The notes beneath the pieces are model-generated. The model saw only the letters and a program-made list of their open reading frames with translations, was not told where the DNA came from and did not search any database. Shown piece by piece: positions 46,095 through 52,984 of a stretch of DNA of 64,000 bases. The stretch is taken from positions 82,572 to 146,571 of the forward strand of contig NZ_JALHMP010000009.1 of the NCBI RefSeq assembly GCF_022843985.1. The letters run 5' to 3'. This DNA is from Phreatobacter sp. GTDB taxonomy: Bacteria; Pseudomonadota; Alphaproteobacteria; Rhizobiales; Phreatobacteraceae. A program made the position numbers and the translations under genes. Positions within the stretch are counted from its first letter, which is position 1; each line of letters starts with the position of its first letter.

Positions 46095-46231
46095 CAGGGA
46101 AGCGGCTCCGTTCGAATTAGGTGCTTCGGTCAAGGAAGCTTCACTGCGACCCGCCCGGTTAACCGTCGCGGGTTTCGTGTTCAGGTGAGGCGGCCATAGG
46201 ATATGAAAGCGCGAAAGCGGCGGATTGAGCG

Positions 46232-46410
46232 TGCGCAGTTGGTGCGCAGTTCAGGCGGTACTGCGCACCAACTGCGCATGAGCTGCGCACTGCGCACAAC
46301 TGCGCACTGCTAGTATGAAGACCGCAAAAGATTACAATAAATCAATGACTTATTTGGAAGCAAAACTGCGCATTTAACTGCGCAAAGCTGCGCAAAACCC
46401 ACTTTGCGCA
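46232..46410. repeat. Iteron cluster with AT-rich core, candidate replication origin
   Basis: TGCGCA occurs eleven times, starting at 46232, 46243, 46262, 46273, 46284, 46291, 46301, 46367, 46379, 46389 and 46405, mostly 10-12 bp apart. Most copies extend to AACTGCGCA or its reverse TGCGCAGTT. A stretch of about 47 bp rich in A and T (46319-46365) separates two groups of iterons. Iterons on both sides of an AT-rich core beside a primase/ATPase gene is the layout of plasmid and satellite origins. Confidence 0.75.
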
Positions 46411-46414
46411 GTTT

Positions 46415-46434
46415 GCTCCCCCTTAAGGGGGAGC
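46415..46434. other. 20-bp perfect palindrome beside the iterons
   Basis: GCTCCCCCTTAAGGGGGAGC is perfectly self-complementary and begins 4 bp after the last iteron. It could be part of the origin, a protein site, or a transcription end for the minus-strand SIR2 unit, whose stop lies 275 bp away. Confidence 0.6.
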
Positions 46435-46503
46435 AGCGCGAGGGCGGCCGAATTGGGGCAGGCGATCCGGTCCAAGCCCATGACCGTGAAGGAAGCTTGA
46501 CCG

Positions 46504-46749
46504 ATGGCAGATCAGTGCAACGGCGCTCGGACGGGACGGCTGATCGCAGGTCGCGGGTTGATAGCCCTCGCGCGCGAGCGCGATGACGGTTCGGTCGGAT
46601 CAGTCGAATTGCGCGGGGCCTATGGCCACCATGAGCCTTGCCGACAGGCATTGGCCCGGCTGTTGCGCGATCCCGCCCGCCGCGAGTTTCAGCGCCCTAT
46701 CCGGCCAACTAACGGAACGCTCGCCTGCTCTCTTGCGAGAATTTGCTAA
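46504..46749 (+). CDS. Possible small hypothetical protein
   Basis: An 81-residue frame begins MADQCNGARTGRLIAGRG with AAGGAAG upstream. It is Arg/Ala-rich, has no recognised domain, and its last 41 bp overlap the 3' end of the oppositely oriented SIR2 gene. It may be a chance frame; only the ribosome site and position favour it. Confidence 0.25.
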   Translation: MADQCNGARTGRLIAGRGLIALARERDDGSVGSVELRGAYGHHEPCRQALARLLRDPARREFQRPIRPTNGTLACSLARIC

Positions 46750-48451
46750 TGGCATCCGTAACGGGTTTCGCCGTCGCCTTGCTGCCGCCCAGCAGCTTTG
46801 CTTTGAAAAAGGGATCTTCGTCGGTCAATTCCGCGATGCGCTTTAACTCGGCTTGCAGCGGATTGGTTTCGTGCTTCCAAACGAACCTCCCAGGGGGCAT
46901 CCAGAACCAAGCATAATTGTCCGAATGAAGGACGCGGTTGTAAGCAAATCCGATAGAGATTTGGACCTCTACTCTATCGAATAGCTCTTCCGTACTCGAT
47001 CTGCTGACCTGTATATCGGTTGCTTCAGCGCTAAAAATTTTAAACAGGAAGTCGCTGGCCGGGGTCTTGTGCATATCTAACCCAGTTATCCACTTCCAAT
47101 TGTTGTCTTCAAACGCAGCTAGAGGCATTTTATCAACAAGAGTTGCCTCGCCGTTTCTGGTTTTGATTTTAGTTTGAAATAATGCGTGAATTTGATTCCA
47201 TTTTTCGCGGTCTAGCAATCCAGCTATATTCCAATAGAAGCAACAACTAGCAGCAAAATCTCGCAAGTTTATTAGAGTGACCAAGCCGCCGCCAATCTCA
47301 GGGGAAATGACGAGTGATTTAATTGACTTTGCGACGGCGTAGTTTGCTTCTTCCGTCCCCCAGCGACCGCAAACAAGACACGCGCGGCGAAGAACTTCTG
47401 TTCTGGCGATGAATGCGGCAACAAGACCGTTGAGCGCATCGGCGTCCGTTGTCGTGGGAAACTCCGGGCCGGTCACGAATCGCCTGATCTTCTCGGCTTC
47501 GACGTGCAGGAACTCGGCCCACTCCATCGCGTAGCGGTCGTCTCGGCAGTAGCGCTTGGCAAGCGCGATGGCCATTTCGATGCTTTGCGGATGCGGGCGC
47601 GATGCTTGCTTCAGCGCGACTAGCTGCTGCTCCAGCTTCACGAAGAATGTGTCCGCATCAGTGATGGCCACGCTTCGCCCGCCGCGTCGATCGATCAGGT
47701 CTTGCGAGAGCGGACCGATTTTGCCGCGCGCCGCCCAGTAGACCGGGAAGCGTCGGTTCGGCTGACGCGCAATGGCGTCGCGCAAGGCAGTGTCCCACTC
47801 ACCGGACCATCCGACCACGGTCAGACCGAAATTGTCGAAGACCTGATCTAGCAGGGCGTTCATGGCCGCCCCGTAGCTGGCAAGCTCGCCATCCGTGTTT
47901 TTGATTCTCGTATCGAGATAGTCGCCGTGTACCTTGATGACGGTGCACCGGGCGTGAACCAGCGGTTCCGCGCCCGCGATGGCGTCTTCGCTGGCGATGA
48001 CGGTCGGTTCAATTCCTTCGTCCCGCAGAGCGTTCTCAATCAGCCGGTCGAAGTTCGTCGTCACGATGACCTTGACCGCACCGGCCTTCACCAACCGTGC
48101 AATGGCCTGATGCGCTTTGGTCGGTCGACGGCTTTCCTCGTCGCTTTCCGGCGGTTCAATATAGCCGTGGAGGATCGTGCGACGTTCGGCGGCCGTGGAC
48201 GCGAGCGCGTCCAGCAACTCGGAATAGCTCGGCTCTTTGTCGCCGTGCTCGTCACGAAACCACTGTTCCCAATCGTGGTGATCCGTGACGCCCTTCAGGG
48301 CCGCCAAGCGCCTTACCAAGTCCAGCGTGATTTCCCAGCCGGTCGGAATACCGGCCGCTCGTGAAAGGCCAGAGCCGACTAGCAGCGCTTGCGTACCGGG
48401 CGCGTGATGCAGAGACAGAGCGAGAGCGTCGAATGGCGGCAGTTCGATCAT
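46709..48451 (-). CDS. SIR2-family NAD-processing protein, candidate anti-phage effector
   Basis: 580 residues from MIELPPFDALALSLHHAPG at 48451; a TTG 30 bp upstream is also possible. The SIR2 domain (about 20-290) has LVGSGLSRAAGIP (25-36), VTTNFDRL (near 131), IKVHGD (near 175) and VVGWSGEWD. The NAD-binding and catalytic positions look intact. The C-terminal 290 residues match nothing I recognise and are encoded by clearly AT-richer DNA. Such SIR2 proteins in islands commonly deplete NAD during phage infection. That role is inferred here. Confidence 0.85.
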   Translation of the reverse strand: MIELPPFDALALSLHHAPGTQALLVGSGLSRAAGIPTGWEITLDLVRRLAALKGVTDHHDWEQWFRDEHGDKEPSYSELLDALASTAAERRTILHGYIEPPESDEESRRPTKAHQAIARLVKAGAVKVIVTTNFDRLIENALRDEGIEPTVIASEDAIAGAEPLVHARCTVIKVHGDYLDTRIKNTDGELASYGAAMNALLDQVFDNFGLTVVGWSGEWDTALRDAIARQPNRRFPVYWAARGKIGPLSQDLIDRRGGRSVAITDADTFFVKLEQQLVALKQASRPHPQSIEMAIALAKRYCRDDRYAMEWAEFLHVEAEKIRRFVTGPEFPTTTDADALNGLVAAFIARTEVLRRACLVCGRWGTEEANYAVAKSIKSLVISPEIGGGLVTLINLRDFAASCCFYWNIAGLLDREKWNQIHALFQTKIKTRNGEATLVDKMPLAAFEDNNWKWITGLDMHKTPASDFLFKIFSAEATDIQVSRSSTEELFDRVEVQISIGFAYNRVLHSDNYAWFWMPPGRFVWKHETNPLQAELKRIAELTDEDPFFKAKLLGGSKATAKPVTDAISKFSQESRRAFR

Positions 48452-48537
48452 GGAGGCTCGCGGAAGTTGAAGGACTTCCAATCACTACCTGATTCCCGAC
48501 CCCTCTTGAACGAACCAGGAACGGCAATCCCCAGCGA

Positions 48538-49221
48538 TCACGCTGTGGCAGGCTGGCGAGCGCCAAGCATCCGCTTCACGCTTTCCGCGCCGTAGGGCTT
48601 GCCGGACGGGGAGACATGGCCAGCCGCCGCGAGCCGCGCCGCTGTCTCGCGGAGACTTGGCCGTCCGCCGTTGCGGTCTTTCCGGTTCAGTCGCCGCGCC
48701 ATCTTCACGACTTCCGCCGGCACCGCCTTGCGGCCTTCCACGCGCCGCCCGGCCTCGCGGCTCTTGCGGTCGCGCGCGCCCCGGAGCTTGGCGACAAGCA
48801 TGGCCTTCTCGAATTGCGCGACCGCGCCGAGCACCTGCCGTATGAGCGTCGCCGTTGGCGTGTCGTCCATGAAGGCGTCCGGGCTGTCGGTCGCGACAAG
48901 CTCAATGCCGCGTTCCTGAAGCAGCCGGAAGCCGGTTTCTTGAACAATCAGATCACGGGCGAACCGGTTGGCTGTTTCGACCAAGATCGTGCGGACACCG
49001 TTGCCGGCGATCCGCTCCAGCGCAGCGGCGAAACCCGGCCGCGCGTCAATCGGGTCAGCGCCGGACACGGCCGCATCGTAGAACTCGCCGACGATCTTTA
49101 GGCCGGCCAGACGGGCGTAGGTATCGACCGCTTCCCGCTGGCGCGCGAGCGTGTCCTTGTCCGCCCCGACGTTCGCCGCAGACGACGTGCGGAAGTATGC
49201 AATCGCATCGGTTTGGCCCAT
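48538..49221 (-). CDS. Serine recombinase, resolvase/invertase family
   Basis: 227 residues from MGQTDAIAYFRTSSAANVG at 49221, with AGGGAG upstream. The catalytic domain has the YFRTS nucleophile region (Ser near 13), the VSGADPIDARPGF loop and ETANRFARDLIVQE, with the Arg residues of the family. The C-terminal HTH reads RPSLRETAARLAAAGHVSPS. It lies 86 bp upstream of the SIR2 gene on the same strand. It could invert or resolve DNA within the element; no target is proven. Confidence 0.92.
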   Translation of the reverse strand: MGQTDAIAYFRTSSAANVGADKDTLARQREAVDTYARLAGLKIVGEFYDAAVSGADPIDARPGFAAALERIAGNGVRTILVETANRFARDLIVQETGFRLLQERGIELVATDSPDAFMDDTPTATLIRQVLGAVAQFEKAMLVAKLRGARDRKSREAGRRVEGRKAVPAEVVKMARRLNRKDRNGGRPSLRETAARLAAAGHVSPSGKPYGAESVKRMLGARQPATA

Positions 49222-49267
49222 CGCTGTTCTCCCTAAACCGCTGGCGAAATTGGCTGATCGACCCCAA

Positions 49268-49297
49268 TCTGTCAACATTCCTGAGATAGTTGACAGA
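49268..49297. promoter_or_regulatory. 9-bp inverted repeat upstream of the serine recombinase
   Basis: TCTGTCAAC (49268-49276) and GTTGACAGA (49289-49297) are perfect inverse copies with a 12-bp spacer, centred about 61 bp before the recombinase ATG. Small serine recombinases bind such paired half-sites, so it may be a crossover/res subsite or an autoregulatory operator. Confidence 0.55.
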
Positions 49298-50002
49298 GCG
49301 GACCGCACTCGCACGCCAACCTTGGCTATCCGCCCGTTTGCCCCATCGCTCGCCAGCTTCGCAGGAACGGCGCGTGGCGGGCGCATGGCATTCGATCGAT
49401 ATGGACAGCCTGCCACGCTTGCGCCCGCCACGGCGCGTCCAAGCCCCGTCAACCGCCATGCCGCCGGGCTGGCGCTGGCCTGCTTCAGCCATCGCCGCGC
49501 TCGCGGATGGGCTTCGGCAGGCCCGCCGTCGCGTCACCGTCGCCAGCCTCCGCCGAAGCCCGCCCGATAGTGGTGCGAGAACCGCCCGCCGCCAATGCGC
49601 GCGAAAGGCACCCGGCCCTCCCCACGGCGTCGCCATCCGCATGGCGCGGGTTTTCGTTCACATGCCGGGGCCGATTTTCGCTCCCGGTGAAGCTTTCCGC
49701 CTTGCTTTTCGCGCGGCCCAGCCGAACCAGCGCCCCAGCCTTCGCCATCCGGCCCACCCCGAACCGGCGACCTGTCCGCCCCAGTCAAACCAGGCGCATC
49801 AGCCGCTCGCCTCAAGCCCATGGCCATCCGCCAAAACGCCATCAACCGAAGCGCTGATCTTATGTCGCAGCCTCACATCGTCTAGCAAAATCTAATAACG
49901 TCTACGCAGACGCATAGAATTATATGCAGTAAATAAACGTTTTACCGTTTGGATAGACTGAAATGTTTGAGTAAATTGATGACCAGCCAGAGGGTCATCA
50001 AC
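49298..50002. other. Apparently non-coding segment between recombinase and five-gene operon
   Basis: About 700 bp without a convincing gene. From 49400 to 49850 the plus strand is strongly C-rich and open frames lack ribosome sites and natural composition. From 49875 to 49990 the DNA becomes AT-rich, with CGTCTA at 49879 and 49899 and a small hairpin at 49899-49912 (CGTCT-ACGC-AGACG). The AT-rich part is the probable promoter of the downstream plus-strand operon. Confidence 0.5.
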
Positions 50003-50671
50003 ATGAGCGCCGCCGCCAAAACCAGTCCCGAAGACAGCCGGCACACGCTGGCCATGCAGCAAGCCGCCCTGCAAGGGCAGATCGACAAGCTCTGTCGCGA
50101 GATGGCGGACGCCACCGCGAACCGTAACCGGGCCATCGCCGCTGCGACCCTTGAAGCGTCCAAGGCGAACCTTGCGACGAAGGATCAGGCCACAGGGATC
50201 GTGGTCCGGCTCGAAGCTGAGTTGGCCGCCGTGCGGTCCGCACTGGCGACCGTGGAAGCCGATGCCGCGAAGCTGGATGAGGCCAAGCGGATCGCGGCCG
50301 AAGTGCAGCGCCTGAAGGCAGCGGCGAAGGCATTGGCAGACGCTACAGTCGCCGCGCGCAAGGCGGACGAAGCCGCAGCCGCCTTTGCTGAGAATCTCGC
50401 CGCGCTGAAGCAGGCCATCGTCAACGCATCGGTCGCGACGCCCGCCGATCTGCGCAATCAGGTCTTCGGTCACGACCTGCTCGGGGAACAGTCCCTGAAG
50501 GCGACCGCGACCTGGCTGCTCGCCAAGACGGGCGTCGTCGCCCGGCCGCTGTTCGAGCCGTCCGACTACCGGCAGACTTTGGCCGCCCTCGTTGAGCGCT
50601 TCGGCCTGCCCGTGACGGACGCCGCCAAGGCCGCCGTGACGCCCCCCAAGCCGACCGAATGGGAGGATTGA
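50003..50671 (+). CDS. Coiled-coil hypothetical protein, first gene of an unknown operon
   Basis: 222 residues from MSAAAKTSPEDSRHTLAMQQ at 50003, with AGGG upstream. Residues 15-150 are Ala/Lys/Glu/Arg-rich heptad-type helix, a probable long coiled coil. The C-terminal 70 residues (VFGHDLLGEQSLKATATWLL to KPTEWED) look globular. No family is recognised. It is first of five closely packed genes running to attR. Confidence 0.7.
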   Translation: MSAAAKTSPEDSRHTLAMQQAALQGQIDKLCREMADATANRNRAIAAATLEASKANLATKDQATGIVVRLEAELAAVRSALATVEADAAKLDEAKRIAAEVQRLKAAAKALADATVAARKADEAAAAFAENLAALKQAIVNASVATPADLRNQVFGHDLLGEQSLKATATWLLAKTGVVARPLFEPSDYRQTLAALVERFGLPVTDAAKAAVTPPKPTEWED

Positions 50672-50676
50672 ACCCC

Positions 50677-50976
50677 ATGAGCCAAGTTCGCTTGCTGCAA
50701 TCGACTGGACCCGCCAGTGCGGCCGGGACCGTGCTCGCGTCGCTGACCCCGACCGAAACCGCCGCATGGGTTGAGGTTCCGGCCGTGACGGCGGCCATCC
50801 CATCAGGCGGCGCGCAAATCGAGATCACCGCCAACGCTGGCGCGATGCGCGTGGCCATTCTGCGGCCCGGCCACAACATCACCAACCCGCTCAACAATGG
50901 CCACCTGATCGCGTCCGGCGCGGTCTACCGCGATGCCCTCGCGGCCGGGTCGCGCGTCTTCACCAAGCTACCCTGA
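50677..50976 (+). CDS. Hypothetical protein, second gene of the unknown operon
   Basis: 99 residues from MSQVRLLQSTGPASAAGTVL, 5 bp after the preceding stop. It looks beta-rich with alternating hydrophobic stretches (AAWVEVPAVTAAI, AQIEITANAGAMRVAILRPG) and no cysteines. It resembles small structural proteins in general character but matches no family I know. Confidence 0.7.
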   Translation: MSQVRLLQSTGPASAAGTVLASLTPTETAAWVEVPAVTAAIPSGGAQIEITANAGAMRVAILRPGHNITNPLNNGHLIASGAVYRDALAAGSRVFTKLP

Positions 50977-50989
50977 AGGATGAGCCGTT

Positions 50990-51430
50990 ATGGGCTTCCA
51001 CCGCTTCGACCATGCGCGTTCAGGTTCGCTCGCCAGCGGCGCGCCGGACAACGCCTTCGCCGTGCTGGACGCCTTGGCGTCTGATGCCACGGCCGCAACG
51101 CTGGCCATCAGCCAGGGCGACCAGATGACAGTCACGGCCGGCGGCGCGCTGAAGGTCGAAGAAGCCCCGCACGGTTGGACGGTGACCCCGCCGCCCCGGC
51201 GCAACCTCGTGGTGACGCTGCTTCGCCCCGGCGCGGCCGTCGATCCCGACACGGGCGAAGCGGTCGACCGGATCGCGCGCAAGCAGCTTCCCATGGACGC
51301 CGTGCTCGTGATCCCACGCCCCCTCAATGCCGAACGACTGACCGTCGACACTGTCGACCGGCGAAAGCTCACGCTGGGGTGGCCGAACACGTCGCCCCTC
51401 GACAAGCACGATTGGGGCGCGAGCCGATGA
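50990..51430 (+). CDS. Hypothetical protein, third gene of the unknown operon
   Basis: 146 residues from MGFHRFDHARSGSLASGAP, 13 bp after the previous stop. The predicted pattern is beta-rich (LAISQGDQMTVTAGGALKVE, RRNLVVTLLRPGAAVD). No catalytic motif is seen. Its stop overlaps the next start in ATGA, showing coupling. Confidence 0.7.
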   Translation: MGFHRFDHARSGSLASGAPDNAFAVLDALASDATAATLAISQGDQMTVTAGGALKVEEAPHGWTVTPPPRRNLVVTLLRPGAAVDPDTGEAVDRIARKQLPMDAVLVIPRPLNAERLTVDTVDRRKLTLGWPNTSPLDKHDWGASR

Positions 51431-51843
51431 CGCCCGCCGAAGCCGCACTCTATGCCGCAGAACACGCCCGCCCCGGCGCGGCTTTCGAACTGGCGCTTGC
51501 GGCCGGCGAAGCGTTGGCCTTGTCCGGCCATGGCCATCTCCACCTGAACGACGACGAAGAAGCCGTATCGGTCGCGCCAGCGCCGGAAGGCCGACTCTAC
51601 GCCAACCTTCGCCAGATCAAGCACGGGGCGGACATGGCCCCGCTTCAGGTGAAGCTTCCGCCGGATGTGGCCTTGATCGTGCTCCGTCCCGACATGCCCG
51701 CCACGCGCTTCGCCATCCTTCAGGACGGGACCAAGCGCATCGCCTTCCGCTGCGAAGGCGTCGCGCCCGCCCGGCTGAAGCCGTCGCCGCAAATCAACGC
51801 CCTGTCCTTCCTCGCCAGCAATCACAGGACCGTCACGCCATGA
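51427..51843 (+). CDS. Hypothetical protein, fourth gene of the unknown operon
   Basis: 138 residues from MTPAEAALYAAEHARPGAAF. It has short beta segments (GHGHLHLNDDEEAVSV, PPDVALIVLRPDMPATRF) and no recognised domain. The RPGxA and VLRP elements recur in the second and third proteins (AILRPGH, TLLRPGA), so these three may share a fold by duplication. It overlaps both neighbours by 4 bp. Confidence 0.7.
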   Translation: MTPAEAALYAAEHARPGAAFELALAAGEALALSGHGHLHLNDDEEAVSVAPAPEGRLYANLRQIKHGADMAPLQVKLPPDVALIVLRPDMPATRFAILQDGTKRIAFRCEGVAPARLKPSPQINALSFLASNHRTVTP

Positions 51844-52529
51844 GCGAAGCCCCGATCCCGACCAATGGCGGCGCGCCGGCCGGCCCCCCCGCCGATAGCC
51901 TCGGCGCGATGCAGGAGCTTGCTCGGCGCGGCAACGCGCCAGGCATCACCCACGACCAGCGCATCAGGCTCGCGCAAGCAGTCAACCGGGAGATCGAGAC
52001 CGGCGGCTCGGGCTGGGACGCACTTGGCGGGCGCGGCGCGGACGATGCGCGCCAGCGCCAGGCCCAATCCGCGTTGGACGGGGAGGCCACGGCGAAGCGC
52101 ATGGACCCGAACGCGAATGACGCGCCGCCGGCTGGCCAAACCCCACCGGCTGAATACACGGCCCTCCGGTCGGACGTATTCGCGGACCAAGCCGAGCGCG
52201 ACGCATTCGGCCAAGTCGCCAGCGCCGCCGGCCTAGATGCCCGGCTCGTCCAATCTGCGGTGCAAGGCATCACCCAGGACAAGCGGATCACCGACGCTCT
52301 GAAGGCTGGCGACGCGGCCGTTGACCGGCACTTGGTCGAAGTCCGCGAACTGTTCCACCGGATGCCCGGCGGCCGCGACAACCTGAAGCTCGGGGTGGCC
52401 TATCTCGAACATCTGGCGGACAAGTCCCCGGCGCTGGACGCTGCGTTCAACGTCGCGATCATGAGCGCCGACACCATCCTCATGGCCGCAGCGGAAGCCA
52501 AGCGCCTGAACTTCCGGCCGGGCCGGTAG
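51840..52529 (+). CDS. Hypothetical helical protein, last gene of the unknown operon
   Basis: 229 residues from MSEAPIPTNGGAPAGPPAD, overlapping the preceding stop in ATGA. The Pro/Gly-rich start and middle linker (NANDAPPAGQTPPAEYT) flank a first helical part. A helical C-terminal domain follows (FGQVASAAGLDARLVQSAV, LGVAYLEHLADKSPALDAAF). A scaffold- or virion-related role is conceivable from composition, but no family is recognised. Confidence 0.7.
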   Translation: MSEAPIPTNGGAPAGPPADSLGAMQELARRGNAPGITHDQRIRLAQAVNREIETGGSGWDALGGRGADDARQRQAQSALDGEATAKRMDPNANDAPPAGQTPPAEYTALRSDVFADQAERDAFGQVASAAGLDARLVQSAVQGITQDKRITDALKAGDAAVDRHLVEVRELFHRMPGGRDNLKLGVAYLEHLADKSPALDAAFNVAIMSADTILMAAAEAKRLNFRPGR

Positions 52530-52718
52530 CGCCGTTCACAGACCGCGGGGCCGTCCTCTAGCCGCGCTCTCGTGACGGGCGGGGCGGACCTTCACACGCT
52601 CCCGCTGCGCCCGCGCCGGGCCTGTTCTCCGCAACAACGGCATACGTCGAACGGGTGACTGATCAGCCGCTGACGATGCACGGCGCTGCCGGGCGCTGAC
52701 AATCCGGCGGTTGCTAAA

Positions 52719-52741
52719 TGGTAGCTAGCCGCCAGCTACCA
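52719..52741. repeat. Inverted TGGTAGCT pair near attR, likely integrase arm sites
   Basis: TGGTAGCT (52719-52726) and AGCTACCA (52734-52741) form a perfect 8-bp inverted repeat with a 7-bp spacer, 39 bp from the attR repeat. They match the two direct copies near attL. The rest of the 250-bp gap from 52530 shows no gene. Confidence 0.6.
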
Positions 52742-52779
52742 AACCAAGCCGCCGTTATAAGTCATTGTTTTTGAAGGGT

Positions 52780-52830
52780 TAAATGGCGCGCCCGAAAGGA
52801 TTCGAACCTCTGACCCCCAGATTCGTAGTC
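52780..52830. repeat. attR: right 51-bp direct repeat, inside the intact tRNA-Arg
   Basis: Identical over 51 bp to 40441-40491. It covers the tRNA-Arg 3' half and CCA. Integration therefore restored a full tRNA gene at this end and left the partial copy at the other. Confidence 0.93.
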
Positions 52831-52859
52831 TGGTGCTCTATCCAGCTGAGCTACGGGCG
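52783..52859 (-). tRNA. tRNA-Arg (anticodon ACG)
   Basis: On the minus strand the gene starts GCGCCCGTAGCTCAGCTGGA. The anticodon stem-loop CCAGA-CTACGAA-TCTGG gives anticodon ACG. The T-arm contains GGTTCGAATCC, the acceptor stem closes with CGGGCGC, and CCA is encoded. The cloverleaf is complete over 77 nt. It is the attachment site of the adjacent element. Confidence 0.97.
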
Positions 52860-52984
52860 CGCGCCGCATCCGAAAAGCAAGGTGCCTCTCGCATGGAGGC
52901 GGTCGGATACGCTGTTTCGAAATCGATTGCAAGAGGGTCGGGCGGGGATCGGGACTTCTCCACCGCCCCGGGGCGCAGGTGCAT

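Larger units (their letters stand above)
46095..46503. other. Non-coding segment holding the putative replication origin
   Basis: No gene is seen in these 409 bp. They hold eleven TGCGCA iterons around an AT-rich core and a 20-bp perfect palindrome, listed separately. The first 130 bp show no recognisable site. Confidence 0.7.
40441..52830. mobile_element. 12.3-kb integrative element in tRNA-Arg(ACG), phage-satellite-like
   Basis: The element is bounded by identical 51-bp repeats; an excised circle would be 12,339 bp. It carries a tyrosine integrase next to attL, an AlpA-like HTH protein, a primase-polymerase/ATPase, an iteron cluster, a serine recombinase, a SIR2 protein and a five-gene unknown operon ending 250 bp from attR. 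No conjugation, terminase or obvious capsid genes are recognised. Size and content resemble phage-inducible islands or related satellites. Integration is seen directly; the satellite lifestyle is inferred. Confidence 0.9.

Noticed and set aside
46232..46410. CRISPR array
   Set aside because: Repeats are 6-9 bp, palindromic and 10-12 bp apart, with no spacer structure or cas genes; iterons explain them.
49290..49895. Plus-strand open frame of about 200 codons after the recombinase
   Set aside because: It has no ribosome site, a Pro/Ser/Arg-rich composition from a C-rich strand, and overlaps the inverted repeat and promoter region.
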